A stretch of 64,000 nt of DNA from JBDRMV01 sp043825615 (GCA_043825615.1 JBDRRS010000013.1:62001-126000), one strand, 5' to 3'. Counted from the stretch's first letter, positions 17,253 through 28,200 are shown. Numbers and translations: made by a program. Notes: generated from the letters alone by a model not told the origin.

Positions 17253-17280
17253 AGACAACAATGGAAATTAAGGGAGTATT

Positions 17281-17511
17281 TTGACGCAGGATATATTGAC
17301 AATCAGACAGGTCGCCGGTTACCTGCAGTTGAATGAAAAGACAATTTACAGGATGATTAAGTCCGGAAAGATACCTTGCTTCAGAATCAGCGGTTCATGG
17401 AGATTCAAAAAGTCCGCTGTGGAAACGTGGATTGACTCTCTTAATACTTTTACCGGAACCCCTGGCGCAGCGCCCGCCCGGCGGCGTACAGTAAAAATGA
17501 GGAAGACATAA
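17281..17511 (+). CDS. Excisionase/MerR-type HTH DNA-binding protein
   Basis: A 76-residue protein whose first 50 residues are an HTH_17 (helix-turn-helix, excisionase-like) domain: ILTIRQVAGYLQLNEKTIYR, then MIKSGKIPCFRISGSWRFKK. A basic, Ala/Pro-rich tail follows. The start is TTG with AGGGAG 4 bases upstream. It is the first gene behind the strong promoter and ends one base before the TPR gene, so it may regulate the operon; that is inference. Confidence 0.85.
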   Translation: MTQDILTIRQVAGYLQLNEKTIYRMIKSGKIPCFRISGSWRFKKSAVETWIDSLNTFTGTPGAAPARRRTVKMRKT

Positions 17512-17512
17512 A

Positions 17513-20500
17513 ATGCCGTATTTCCTTTTAGTTTTAGCGGCATCTTTTATCGGGTATAAAGTAATCCCCAGGCCTCCCGTATATCAGAAATCAGCGATTG
17601 TAATTACCGAAGACAAAAAAGATTACGGGCAAAACATTGCAGCCGAAAAAGTAAAAGAGTCCGACGGCACAAACAGGGAACCGCCGCCGGACAAACATCC
17701 TGCAACACTTACCGAATACATGGAAGAAAATATAAAAGACGGTGCGGATAAGAATTTTATCAAAGAAACCATTCCGCCGGGAACGAAAACGACTGCTATT
17801 GACCTGCTCAGAGCGCCCGGCGAAAAACCGCCGGGGCCTCGGGCCGAGGACTGGATTGATGCGGAAATAAAAACTCTCGTTTTTACGGGGTTTGACGAAC
17901 CGTCAAAGAGCATTACGGATTTCTTTAAGCGTCGGGAATATGCGCGGCTTGAAAAACTAATTTTAAAAGATACCACCGTAAATAAAATGTACGGACATTA
18001 TATACTCGGGGAAATTAAATTTAAGAACGGGAAATACGGCGAGGCAATAAAACATTATGATATGGCGGCAAGTTCGCCCGCAGAGCAGGGGCTGGCGGAA
18101 TTTGCGTCATTCAGAAAAGCGGAATCCCTTTATAATATGGGGAAATTTGAACAGGCGGGGGAAGTTTTCAGCGCAATCCCGTGCGGGAGTAAATTTCTCA
18201 TACCTGAAACAGAGTTCTCAAAGGCGCAGTGTTATCTGAAAACAGGAAAAACAAAAACAGCAGCCGGCATAATGGAACAACTGATGTCAAAATATGAAGG
18301 GTATACTGCAAGCGACAAAGCCAATTACTGCACAGGCCTTATCCTCTACTATCAGGGTCGGGGCAGCGAGGCGAAAAACTTTTTTGAAAGGGCTGCAAAC
18401 GCTAACTTCGAAGAGCAGACCTTGAGTGAATTTTATCTGGCCAAATGTCTTGAGGCGGAGGGCCGGCTTCTGCAGGCAAGCGCGCTCTTTAAAAAAATCC
18501 ATGACGAGAACAAAAAAAGCGCGGTAGCCGGCGATGCAATGTTCTGCCGGGGAATGATTTTTTACAGAATGAAGGAATACGACTCCGCCGCAGAGATTTT
18601 CCTGAACGTTCTCAGAAAATATCCCGCAGGCGCATACGCTCCTTACGCACGGTTTATGACGGGTTGCTGCCGGTTTGAGACCGGACAGTACAGAACCGCA
18701 ATTGCAAACTGCGAACATTTTATGCGGGATTCCAGAGGCAGGGAACCGGAGTCGCGCATACATCATCTCTCCGCAAGGTCCTACGCCAAACTCGGGCAAT
18801 ACAAAACTGCCTGCGAGAAATACCGGAAAATAATTGCGGACAATCCCGACGCCGCATGCGATCTTGCCCTGCTTCATTACAGCGCCGGAAAGTATGACGA
18901 GTCGCTTCATGTCTGCAGGAACTTATTAAAAAATAAAAAAAATCTTTGTTTTGACATTGAAAAAAACATTCTGTTTTTAAAAGCAATGAATCATTACATG
19001 AAAGGCGACGCTAAAGAAGCAGCCGCACAGTTCCAGGGAATAATCAACAGCGTCCCTGATAAAGAGGTAAGAGGAAAAGCATTATTTATGCTCGGCATGC
19101 AGTACATGAATACAGGGAGAGAAGACCTGCTTACAACCGGTTATCTTGACTTGGCCGACAGGGAAGAAATTTTTTCAAACAACTGGAGAGCATGGGCGTA
19201 TTATCTCGTAGGAAACGCATATTACAGCGCCGGACAAATGGAGTCGGCCGAAAAAACATTTGAATTTATTATAGAAAATTACCCTGAGGCGCCGGCAGCG
19301 AAGTTCGCAGAAAGCGCAAATGTCGCCTGCAAGGTTGCGAAAGGCGATTACGCTGCGGCGGAGTTGAAGAACAGGGAATTTCTCGCGAATTTCGGAGACG
19401 ATGAAACTGTCAGGAAAACATCTCTGCTCGCCGCAGCCGGCCTTCTTTTTAACAGGGAGAACTACCGTGAAGCAATCGCCGCCTGTAAGGATTTTATAAA
19501 AAATTATCCGCGCGACGAAACCGTTTGCGAGGCGCTGTTCCTGGAAGGCGAGTGCCTTTATAATCTCGGACATTTTAATGATGCCTGTGAACGCTGGAAA
19601 AAAATTATCGCCGGAAATTTTGATTCCCTGTACATTCTTAAGTCGTACAACCGCCTCGCCGGCACGAATTTCGGTCTCGGAAAATATGATACGGCTGTAT
19701 TCTATTACCGCGGGATAAGAAAATATTTTCCGGAAAGCGATTTGTCCACAGACGCGCAGCTACGCATAGCGCAGAGCCTTTACAACCGCGGCAAATTCGG
19801 GGCCGCAATCGACGAATACAAAAAATTTCTCCGCCTCTACCCTGATGATGCGAGAAAAAAAGAAGTTCTTGAAAGCATCAGGATGGCTTATTATGAAAAG
19901 GGGATGAAAGAGCCGGGCGGGCGGGGCCTGGCGGAATTCATAACACTTTACCCGGGGGGAGAACTTTCCGGAGAAGCATACTGGCAGCTCGGCATAAGGG
20001 CTTTTGAAAAGAAACAATACCGCCAGGCAGCAAAGCTCTTCCGCAAAATCATCATTGAATACCCGCAGATACAATCGTCGAAACTGTCTCTTTATTACCT
20101 GGCGGAAAGTTATTATATGACGGGGAAGTATGAAGACGCGGTCAACGCATTTGAAAATTTTATCGGAAGTTTCCCCGAAGATACTCTGCGGCCTGTTTCG
20201 GAATTTCATATGGCTAACGCTCTTTTCAAAATGGGAAAAATAGAGGAAAGTCAAAACCATTACAGTAATTTACTGAACAGTTCTCCGGAGAATGCCTTTG
20301 CCGGCGATGCGGCGCTCAATAAAGCGCTCTGCTTCAAAAAATTAAAAAAATGGAAGGATGCCGTAAGCGAATACAAACTCTTCATCAGAAAATACCCGGA
20401 ACACAGAAAGAAGGAATATGCAATGTTTCAGGTCGCCGAAATAAACAGGAACAGCGGGAATTATAAAGAAGCGGCGGACTACTACGCAGAAATACGGGAA

Positions 20501-20809
20501 AGCGGAGAGACATCCGAATCCGAATTACTGTATCAGGCGGCGGAGTGTTACAGGGCATCCGGAGACATTGCAAAGGCAAAGCAGTATTATGTGAACCTCT
20601 CCGACTTGAAAAAATACGAAAAAACATTCTACCTGCCGGGCCTTGTGCAGCTTGCGGAGATTTTTCTGAAGGAGGGTTCCGGCAGCGAAGCGGTCCGCGT
20701 TTATAAAAAAATCATGGCGAACACCGAAAACGAGGAATGGCTGGCTGCAGCGGAAGCAAAAATAATCGAAATTGAAGAAAAAAATAAGCGTAATGAAAAA
20801 CAGCCCTAA
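17513..20809 (+). CDS. Large TPR-repeat envelope protein
   Basis: This 1098-residue protein opens with a hydrophobic segment (MPYFLLVLAASFIGYKVIP) that would anchor it to or export it through the inner membrane. A low-complexity spacer follows to about residue 120, then TPR-type helical repeats run to the C-terminus, with pieces such as GKYGEAIKHYDMA, KYDTAVFYYRGI and KYPEHRKKEYAMFQ. It lies 1 base after the HTH gene and 15 bases before tolQ/exbB. The position recalls CpoB/YbgF of Tol-Pal systems, but it is about four times longer. Confidence 0.88.
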   Translation: MPYFLLVLAASFIGYKVIPRPPVYQKSAIVITEDKKDYGQNIAAEKVKESDGTNREPPPDKHPATLTEYMEENIKDGADKNFIKETIPPGTKTTAIDLLRAPGEKPPGPRAEDWIDAEIKTLVFTGFDEPSKSITDFFKRREYARLEKLILKDTTVNKMYGHYILGEIKFKNGKYGEAIKHYDMAASSPAEQGLAEFASFRKAESLYNMGKFEQAGEVFSAIPCGSKFLIPETEFSKAQCYLKTGKTKTAAGIMEQLMSKYEGYTASDKANYCTGLILYYQGRGSEAKNFFERAANANFEEQTLSEFYLAKCLEAEGRLLQASALFKKIHDENKKSAVAGDAMFCRGMIFYRMKEYDSAAEIFLNVLRKYPAGAYAPYARFMTGCCRFETGQYRTAIANCEHFMRDSRGREPESRIHHLSARSYAKLGQYKTACEKYRKIIADNPDAACDLALLHYSAGKYDESLHVCRNLLKNKKNLCFDIEKNILFLKAMNHYMKGDAKEAAAQFQGIINSVPDKEVRGKALFMLGMQYMNTGREDLLTTGYLDLADREEIFSNNWRAWAYYLVGNAYYSAGQMESAEKTFEFIIENYPEAPAAKFAESANVACKVAKGDYAAAELKNREFLANFGDDETVRKTSLLAAAGLLFNRENYREAIAACKDFIKNYPRDETVCEALFLEGECLYNLGHFNDACERWKKIIAGNFDSLYILKSYNRLAGTNFGLGKYDTAVFYYRGIRKYFPESDLSTDAQLRIAQSLYNRGKFGAAIDEYKKFLRLYPDDARKKEVLESIRMAYYEKGMKEPGGRGLAEFITLYPGGELSGEAYWQLGIRAFEKKQYRQAAKLFRKIIIEYPQIQSSKLSLYYLAESYYMTGKYEDAVNAFENFIGSFPEDTLRPVSEFHMANALFKMGKIEESQNHYSNLLNSSPENAFAGDAALNKALCFKKLKKWKDAVSEYKLFIRKYPEHRKKEYAMFQVAEINRNSGNYKEAADYYAEIRESGETSESELLYQAAECYRASGDIAKAKQYYVNLSDLKKYEKTFYLPGLVQLAEIFLKEGSGSEAVRVYKKIMANTENEEWLAAAEAKIIEIEEKNKRNEKQP

Positions 20810-20824
20810 ATAAAGGAGGCGGAT

Positions 20825-21460
20825 GTGTTGCAGGATTTATCTCTCGTGCAGGTTTTTGTAAAGAGCTTTGCGATGTGGATTCTTCTGATAATTTCCATTG
20901 CGGGTCTGACATATTCCATAGAGCGAATCATCTACTTCGTCAGAAACAGAAAGGATATCAGGGATTTCTGCGACAGAATAAAAAAGATGATTGCAAATGC
21001 CCGGTTTCCTGAAATTATTGCCGTTTGCCGCCGGGAACCTTCCCCTGTATCCAGAATGGTGGAAAACGGACTGAAAGAACCGGAGAGAGATACCTCAATC
21101 ATATACGAACTGATGACGAATATAATAAACCGCGAGAAGGTTCACATGGAAAACAATGTCGGGGTGCTCGGCACGGTCAGCCACATTTCCCCGCTCGTGG
21201 GTCTTCTCGGAACGGTCGTGGGAATAATCAAGTCCTTTCACAGCATTGCGTTAACGGGTTCCGGCGGAGCGGAAGTCGTCGCGATGGGCGTTGCGGAAGC
21301 GCTCATAACAACGGCGGCAGGAATATGCATAGCGGTTCCCGCTGTCATCCTTTACAATTACTTCGTCAGAAAGATATCCGTAACCGTTCAGGCGCTTTCA
21401 ATAGCAAGGGACGAGATAATAACGGAACTGAAAATAAAAAGGCTGGAAGAAAATGTATGA
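20825..21460 (+). CDS. TolQ/ExbB/MotA-family proton channel subunit
   Basis: The 211-residue protein has one N-terminal helix (FAMWILLIISIAGLTYSI) and two later helices, with the family signature GTVSHISPLVGLLGTVVGII and the third-helix segment ALITTAAGICIAVPAVILYN. It would form the inner-membrane stator with the ExbD/TolR proteins encoded next. The start is GTG with AGGAGG 5 bases upstream. The stop overlaps the first exbD by 8 bases. Confidence 0.93.
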   Translation: MLQDLSLVQVFVKSFAMWILLIISIAGLTYSIERIIYFVRNRKDIRDFCDRIKKMIANARFPEIIAVCRREPSPVSRMVENGLKEPERDTSIIYELMTNIINREKVHMENNVGVLGTVSHISPLVGLLGTVVGIIKSFHSIALTGSGGAEVVAMGVAEALITTAAGICIAVPAVILYNYFVRKISVTVQALSIARDEIITELKIKRLEENV

Positions 21461-21848
21461 AGCAAAAATAAGCCCTAACGTTCTTTCCCTCACGGATTCG
21501 GCGCTGACTCTTATCGTGGTTTTTCTGGTAACGCTCCCTGCGATGTTCTGGAGCGGGATAAATGTTGACACCGCAAAAGCTGCGGCAGGAGCGGGAGACG
21601 GTGTCTCCGGGACCCTGATTGTAAATGTATCAAGAAGGTCCCTTTATGTAAACGGAAAACCGACGGCATTTTTCCGACTGAAGAAAGTTCTTTACGATGA
21701 ACTTGGCGGCAGAAAGCCGGGGGAAGTTGTGATTGCGCCCGACGGGGACGTGACTCTCAATCGGCTGGTTACGGTTTTTGACGCTGTGCGCAGGGCCGGG
21801 GCGGAAAAACTGGTTCTGCTTGACGACATGGAAGGGGACGGTTCTTGA
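21453..21848 (+). CDS. ExbD/TolR-family protein, with channel Asp
   Basis: A 131-residue protein with one N-terminal membrane helix (LTDSALTLIVVFLVTLPAMF) that carries the Asp normally used for proton coupling, then a periplasmic ExbD domain (IVNVSRRSLYVNGK). It overlaps the proton-channel gene and is followed by a second, divergent exbD copy. Confidence 0.9.
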   Translation: MYEAKISPNVLSLTDSALTLIVVFLVTLPAMFWSGINVDTAKAAAGAGDGVSGTLIVNVSRRSLYVNGKPTAFFRLKKVLYDELGGRKPGEVVIAPDGDVTLNRLVTVFDAVRRAGAEKLVLLDDMEGDGS

Positions 21849-21870
21849 AAAGACCCGTCCCCAACAAAAT

Positions 21871-22254
21871 ATGGAACAGCAGATTAATATAGACCTGATG
21901 CCGCTGACGAGCATGGCGCTGATAATTCTGCTGATTCTTATGATAATGTCGCCGGGCATCGCAAACAGGGGGATTGCCGTAAACCTCCCCGCCTCAGAAA
22001 CGGCTGAAGATGAAAAACCGGCCAATGTTGTGGTGGCGCTGGCGGAGGACGGAAGAATTGAGGTCAACGGCATTGAGACAGATATCTCCGGGCTGAGACC
22101 TTTATTGGGCGGGGAATTGAAAACATCCCCGGAAAGAGTTGTTCTGATTCGCGCAGACAAAAACCTCTTGTACTCCGATATTGAATTTGTTCTGCGGCTC
22201 TGCCGGGAATGCGGCGCTGAAAAAATCGCTCTCGGGGCGGAAAGGAAAAAATGA
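21871..22254 (+). CDS. Second ExbD/TolR-family protein, channel Asp missing
   Basis: The 127-residue protein has an ExbD layout: short cytosolic end, one helix (PLTSMALIILLILMIMSPGI), and the periplasmic domain VVVALAEDGRIEVNG. The position that is Asp in the usual P-x-x-D pattern is Ser (PLTS), so it probably cannot carry protons itself and may act as a structural partner of the first ExbD. No strong ribosome-binding site precedes the ATG. The stop overlaps the TonB gene by four bases. Confidence 0.85.
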   Translation: MEQQINIDLMPLTSMALIILLILMIMSPGIANRGIAVNLPASETAEDEKPANVVVALAEDGRIEVNGIETDISGLRPLLGGELKTSPERVVLIRADKNLLYSDIEFVLRLCRECGAEKIALGAERKK

Positions 22255-23342
22255 GCCGCGATATTTTATATTCTTTTATGGGTTCCTGCGCCATTCATCT
22301 GACAATGGCTGCGGCGGTGTTATCCTTAACCAACAATGCCCGCAAAACAAAGCCCGACAAAATTTATTTTACAGAAGTTTCTTTTGCGCGGATAGATGAT
22401 AAAAAAATAGACGCCATAATAAAGAAAATCCAAAAAACAAAGAAACGGACATCCTCTCTTTTTACGCTTCCTTCCAAAATAAAAACCAAATCCGTGGACG
22501 GCCTGGCGGAAACTCATATACCCGGCAGAAAATTTAAAAACCGCGGAAATAAAACTTCGGAAAGGACGCAGGAGTTGAGAAATAACAAAGCGGATATCTC
22601 ATCCTTACCTTTCCCCTCCTTAAAAATCGGCTCTGACGATAAAGCCCTTCTCTTTGAAGGTCAAGAAACTCCCCTCGCCGGAAGCGCTATGCCGGGTCAC
22701 ATAGAAAAAGGCGGCTCCTTAAAAAACCGGAAGCCGGAAAGTATCGGGAAAGAGTTTGAAGCGAAACCCGTAAACCGGAGGACAGGAGACATCCTTTCGG
22801 ATATAAGAACAGAAACGACCGGCGAAAACCGGACTGAAATTCCCGTAGAACCCGCCGACATATCAGGATACGGCCTCATCGGGGCGGCCGGCGGGAATGA
22901 AAAAGGAAAAGCATTCCCGCAGGCATTGACAAATCCTCCGGAAGAAAAGCCACTCAAAGATACGGCTCCGTCCTTTAACGCCGGAAAAATCCGGGGCGGC
23001 CAATCGTCGCGCAGCAAAGAAAAATCCGTTCTTGACACAGGCGGCAGCGGAATAACAATCTCCGGAGAAATAAGAAACAGGGAAATACTGAAGTCATACA
23101 TACCGGAATACCCGCCGTGGCTGAAAGAAGAAGGAGTGGAACCTGTAGTGGTCTTGAGATTTACGGTGCTTCCCGGCGGGCACGTGAAAGACAGAATCTT
23201 TGTCAAGAGAACTTCCGGCTATAAAAAACTGGACGACCTCGCAATAAAAGAAATGCTAAAATGGATTTTTGCCCCTGCGCGAGGAGGAAATGCAGGAAGA
23301 GAAGAAACGGGAGAAATAATTTTCAAGTTTTCATTAAAATGA
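22251..23342 (+). CDS. TonB/TolA-family energy transducer
   Basis: A 363-residue protein with an N-terminal helix (ILYSFMGSCAIHLTMAAAVL), a long low-complexity periplasmic spacer (about 60-280, rich in Lys, Gly, Pro), and a C-terminal TonB domain with IPEYPPWLKEEGVEPVVVLR and FVKRTSGYKKLDDLAIKEML. It would carry energy from the proton channel to the outer membrane. Its start overlaps the second exbD and its stop overlaps the next gene, both by ATGA. Confidence 0.9.
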   Translation: MSRDILYSFMGSCAIHLTMAAAVLSLTNNARKTKPDKIYFTEVSFARIDDKKIDAIIKKIQKTKKRTSSLFTLPSKIKTKSVDGLAETHIPGRKFKNRGNKTSERTQELRNNKADISSLPFPSLKIGSDDKALLFEGQETPLAGSAMPGHIEKGGSLKNRKPESIGKEFEAKPVNRRTGDILSDIRTETTGENRTEIPVEPADISGYGLIGAAGGNEKGKAFPQALTNPPEEKPLKDTAPSFNAGKIRGGQSSRSKEKSVLDTGGSGITISGEIRNREILKSYIPEYPPWLKEEGVEPVVVLRFTVLPGGHVKDRIFVKRTSGYKKLDDLAIKEMLKWIFAPARGGNAGREETGEIIFKFSLK

Positions 23343-24238
23343 GAAAAATGATATATCGCGGCATTTGTTCTGTTTTTCTGTGCTTCTGCGCAATTGCTTA
23401 TTCCTTCGAGGAGAAACCGGATAACATTATTCCTCTGACCGGAGGAACAACGCGCGAAATGAAAGTCGTCGTTAAAAGTTCCGGCAGAAAACCCGTCGTG
23501 AAAATTTTAAAACCCGACTACGGAAAAATCTGCGGGTCAATCATGAACGAGGACTCTTTTTCATTCCTCCGCCGGGAGGCCGCGCCCGACGTTCATTCGC
23601 TTGCTTCGGATACCTCCGGGCTGCTGCGCAGTCATAGAATCCCGCTTGTGTGGAAAAAAACAGGGGAGCCGTTTTATTACGGGCGTTTCGTGACAAAATG
23701 CAAAGCGGAGACAAAAAAGTGGGAGGTCATGGTTGTTGATTCCCGCGGGCGAAAGACAATAAAATACAAGGGGGATGGGAAAGTTCCCGGGCAAATCGAC
23801 CTGAAAGAGGAAGACATAACGAAATTTCACGCGGGGGAACCCTATTCTCCCGTGCTGATTCTGACAGTTGAAAGCGGGAAAAAATACAGGTTTAACGGGG
23901 ACGTGTTTTATTTCGATGTGCTGATAAAAAAAGAAAAATACGGAACGCTCGTGGAACTAAACAGCGCGAAACTGTTTGACGATAACAATCTTCTAACCGA
24001 AAAAGGCATTTCCGCTCTCGGGCAGGTCTTAACCGAAATACCTGAGCCGACGCTTGAGATAAGAACCCGCACCTCTGATAAAAGTTTATCTACTATAAGA
24101 ACCCTTAATTTTGTTGAGGCGCTCAGAAAAGAATTCCTCGTCCCCGCAAAAAACATCAAAGCAGCTCTTTATATTTATTCAAAAATTGATTTCCCTTCAA
24201 TCGAACTTATCGTCAAAGAGTCAAAAGCAGAAAACTAA
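23339..24238 (+). CDS. Exported protein with degenerate OmpA-like C-terminus
   Basis: The 299-residue protein has a signal peptide (YRGICSVFLCFCAIAYSFEE). The C-terminal 110 residues (NSAKLFDDNNLLTEKGISAL, then EIPEPTLEIRTRTSD) follow the pattern of an OmpA/Pal peptidoglycan-binding domain but are divergent. In this position, after TolQ-, TolR- and TonB-like genes, it may be the Pal counterpart. No lipobox is clear. The domain call is tentative. The 84 bases after it, before a convergent gene, show no clear terminator. Confidence 0.7.
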   Translation: MRKMIYRGICSVFLCFCAIAYSFEEKPDNIIPLTGGTTREMKVVVKSSGRKPVVKILKPDYGKICGSIMNEDSFSFLRREAAPDVHSLASDTSGLLRSHRIPLVWKKTGEPFYYGRFVTKCKAETKKWEVMVVDSRGRKTIKYKGDGKVPGQIDLKEEDITKFHAGEPYSPVLILTVESGKKYRFNGDVFYFDVLIKKEKYGTLVELNSAKLFDDNNLLTEKGISALGQVLTEIPEPTLEIRTRTSDKSLSTIRTLNFVEALRKEFLVPAKNIKAALYIYSKIDFPSIELIVKESKAEN

Positions 24239-24321
24239 AACCCTTAATCGCCAACCGGCAGAATGTAATTTTATCCTGCGATGAAAAGTTTACATAATCT
24301 AAATTATCAGTCAGGGGGTTT

Positions 24322-24747
24322 TTAATGAAGAAGAAGATTCTCGAATTTACTTTTTCCTTTGATTCTGTAAATAGAGAAATCATTATCTAAACTAATTACT
24401 TTTTTAATATTAACCTCTTCAGCAATTATTATCAAAGTCGCATCTGCGAAATCCATCGGTCTATCCGAATATTTTGTCATTAAGTCAATTATTCTATCAA
24501 ATTGTAATTCAGTTATCTCATAAACGCTTATTGCCCCCGCATGAATCCACTTTAAAAAATCAACCTGCGCTTCTATATTAAAATCAAGTAAATGAGTAAC
24601 TTCTGTTATTATAGATAACGAAGTAATCAATTTACCGGAGTAATCTTTTAAAAAAGTTTTTACTTTCTGATGATGCCTGTCAGAGCGATCAAACAGGGCA
24701 ACCAGGGGGCCTGTATCAATTACGGCTGTCGCGAATGTGTTTCTCAC
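24322..24747 (-). CDS. vapC: PIN-domain ribonuclease toxin (VapC-like)
   Basis: The 141-residue protein has a PIN fold with acidic metal-binding residues in AVIDTGPLVALFD, the Glu in SIITEVTHLL, and the Asp residues in RPMDFADATLIIIAEE. Such toxins cut tRNA or rRNA. It overlaps the antitoxin gene upstream by 32 bases. The pair sits convergent to the TonB operon and is AT-richer than it. Confidence 0.92.
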   Translation of the reverse strand: MRNTFATAVIDTGPLVALFDRSDRHHQKVKTFLKDYSGKLITSLSIITEVTHLLDFNIEAQVDFLKWIHAGAISVYEITELQFDRIIDLMTKYSDRPMDFADATLIIIAEEVNIKKVISLDNDFSIYRIKGKSKFENLLLH

Positions 24748-24979
24748 GTAATTTTTTCTTTAGATATTTTTTCCCATTTATAGACAAGTTACCTTTGCTG
24801 CTTGCGAAGCGCCCGAATAAATTTTTCCCCATTTCATAAGGAGCAATACCGGGAACATGTCTATTAAAATACTCCTCTATACTTTCTTTGATGATCTCTG
24901 TCCTAGAAACTCCTTCAAGGTTGCAGAGCAAACGAAGTTTTTTATCGGTAACTTCTTTTAATCTTGCAGTTATTGTCAT
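24716..24979 (-). CDS. vapB: Ribbon-helix-helix antitoxin (VapB-like)
   Basis: An 87-residue protein starting MTITARLKEVTDKKLRLLCN with a ribbon-helix-helix DNA-binding N-terminus (GVSRTEIIKESIEEYFNRH) and a basic C-terminus that would wrap the PIN toxin. The ATG at 24979 is preceded by GGAGGTG; an in-frame GTG lies 6 bases upstream. Toxin and operon promoter are probably repressed by this protein, as in other VapBC pairs. Confidence 0.85.
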   Translation of the reverse strand: MTITARLKEVTDKKLRLLCNLEGVSRTEIIKESIEEYFNRHVPGIAPYEMGKNLFGRFASSKGNLSINGKKYLKKKLREKHIRDSRN

Positions 24980-25223
24980 AATCACCTCCCCGTATTACAA
25001 ATGTAATAAAAAGCGTCGAGATTTGTCAAGAGTTGATTTCTCAAAATTCCAGTTTCCCGCCTGCCGACAGAGCCCCTGTTTTTATTTTTATCCGGGATGT
25101 CCCCGTTTTCTCCGTTTTCTCCACCACACAAAGCCGGAATGTTGCTCAGGCTCCAAGGGAGATAGCTTTTTCCGCAGAATAAACTTTCTGCGGTTTTGAA
25201 CGAAAAGACTGATTAAGAAAAAG

Positions 25224-28200
25224 TCAGCGTATTATCGCTAATTTTCCTTTTTTCTTTTCACCTGAATCCTTAGATATTATGTAAAAATACACTCCGCTGG
25301 CTACATCCCTTCGACTGTTGTTGCGGAGGTCCCATACGGCGTCGGTATTCGAATTGTCCTTATTTATCGTCCGCACTAACTCCCCAGTTATCGTATAAAT
25401 TTTTATTTTTAACGTGTTCGGTAAGTTTGTAAACGTCACTCCGGTATATCCCATTCCACTCCTCCACGGGTTCGGATAGACGTAAACGTCGTCCGGCGAT
25501 AAATACGAAAGCTCAATCAAGCTGTATACCGAGAGGCTCGAAAGTTGGGCTTCTATCCATTTTGCGGAAGTGTTGATATAAAAATCTTCCTGGATAACCC
25601 ATTCACCTTTATCCTCGTCCAGTTTTACAATCCTCAGTTTGTTTTCCTGCGCGCGGGTGAGGTCGGCAGGATAATAGAACCTTATGGTAATCGCTCCTGA
25701 CGGCACATCGGCAAAATCAGTTATTTTATTATCAAGCTCGTCCATAATAACATAATTTCTGGACGGCGCCATGACGGGTATTGTCCCGGCCGGGAGTTTG
25801 TTTTCCGCCGCTGTTTCCTTATCCTTCTGTTCCTGCGTCAGTTCCTGAATTTCCATGCGGGTCGGAAAATTAAATGCATCTGCCGAAACTTTAACTACTG
25901 AAATTGTATTGCCTGTCGTCCCGTCTTTAAATTCTTCTTCGTAATCTTCGCCGAGATAGAGTTGATGAAATGTCACGGTTGCAACGGTGCGGTCAAAGTC
26001 CGAAGCAATTCCGCCTCCATTGAACGCCTGGACTTTATAATAATATGTCGTCGTGGTTTTTATATCTGCGGTATCTGTGTAAGATGTATCCGTATACCCG
26101 GAATTAAAATTAGTGATTACATTTGTTGAAGTTGCAAAATCGTCGGTTGACCTTAAAATTCCCCACCGTGTATATGAAGGATTACCGTTCGGCTCCCAGG
26201 TAATTTCTACGGACCACGAACTTCGAGACAGGATATACGAATTTGCCGGTGGATTTGCAAGCGTCCATCCTGTTGCCGTATTTGACGGATCAGAAAGAAT
26301 TCCCGACGCTCCCGTTTTTACATATCTGTAATATGATGTGTTTGCGGAGAGGTCTGTTTCAATCCAGGTAGTTGTCCCATTCCCTTCCAGCTTTTCAAGA
26401 AATTTATTATCGGGAAAACTGTAGACCTGGTAAAATGTCGCACCCTGCATTAAATCCCACTCCCATTTGATTGAGCCGGTTGATAGCGCATCACCATAAA
26501 GACCCGCCGGCGTATTATACCACTGCCCGCAATCTCCGCCGTCGGCAATTGTCCAGTTGAATGTATCCTTGATATACTGTCTTTTTTCCGCTGGAAGGCC
26601 TAAACTATATTTTGAATTTCCACCATTAAAACTTATTCCGCTCTGCAACGGTAATTCCGACCATTTGATTAGAAGCTGATTATAATTTGCAGAAGACAGT
26701 TGGACACCATAAAGAAAATCACAAAAATTTACGACAGATGATACATCCCAACTGCTTATATCCTGATTAAATGAAGTTGCGCCATAGAACACACTATCCA
26801 TATATCTAACAGATGAAACATCCCATCCGCCTATATTCTGATTAAATGAAGTTGCGCCATAGAACATAAAAAACATAGCGGTAACAGAGGACACATCCCA
26901 GCTGCTTATATCCTGATTAAATGAAGTTGCACCAGAGAACACACTATTCATACAACTAACAGATGACACATCCCAATTACCTATATCCTGATTGAATGAT
27001 GCTGCCCCATAGAACATCTGATACATATTTGTAACAGAGGACACATTCCAGTTGCCTATATCCTGATTGAATGAAGCGGCACCGGAGAACATCTCAGACA
27101 TATCTGTAACAGACGATACATCCCAATTCCCTATCGGTCGATTAAATGAAGATGCTTTATAAAACATCCTATCCATATTTGTAACAGACGACACATCCCA
27201 ATTACCTATATCCTGATTAAATGATGTTGCACCCTGAAACATTAGATACATATTTGTAACAGACGATACATCCCAATTCCCTATCGGTTGATTAAATGAA
27301 TTTGCACCAGAGAACATCCAAGACATATCTGTAACGGATGAAACATCCCAGCCGCCTATATCCTGATTAAATGAAGTTGCAATCTGAAACATTACCTGCA
27401 TATTTGTAACAGACGATACATCCCAATTGCCTATAGGTTGATTGAATGAAGGTGCTTTAGAGAACATCCCATACATATCTGTAACAGAGGACACATCCCA
27501 GTTGCCTATCGGTTGATTAAACGAAGTTGCATCATAAAACATATAAGACATATCTCTAACAGACGATACATCCCAGTTGCCTATAGGTTGATTAAATGAA
27601 GTTGCGTTAGAGAACATCCAAGACATATCTGTAACAGAGGACACATCCCAGTTGCCTATATCCTGATTAAATGAAGATTCGTTATAGTTATAAAACATAC
27701 AAGACATATCTGTAACAGATGATACATCCCAATTGCCTATAGGTTGATTAAATGAAGTTGCGCGAGAGAACATCCAAGACATATCTGTAACAGATGATAC
27801 ATCCCAATTACTTATATCCTGATTAAATGAAGTACCAAACATACTAAACATATCCGTAACGGATGACACATCCCAATTACCTATCGGCTGATTAAATGCT
27901 GATGAGAACATATTAGACATATCTATAACAGACGATACATCCCATCTGCTTATATCCTGATTAAATGAAGCGGCGCCAGGGAACATCAAAGACATATCTG
28001 TAACACTGCTGGAAACGGCATCAAAGAAATCTGCCGCAGTGAATGTTGAGATAGTTGTCGCTCCACAAAACATCTCATGAGCGCTTGTAATCCCTGAAAC
28101 ACCATCTGAAACAGGTGTTAATATGTCAATCAATCGCGAAGGAGTTCCGCTTCCTCCACCATAAAATGAGATCCTGCTTGTCTGCCCTCTGACCTTTATT

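Noticed and set aside
14440..17271. Long plus-strand frames opposite the coiled-coil gene
   Set aside because: They are Ser/Phe-rich mirror frames of Glu/Lys/Arg-rich coding DNA and have no family match or start signals.
26730..27985. Regular 75-bp DNA repeats that could suggest a CRISPR array
   Set aside because: The repeats are in one open frame, encode 25-residue DUF285 units, and have no unique spacers; no cas genes are present.
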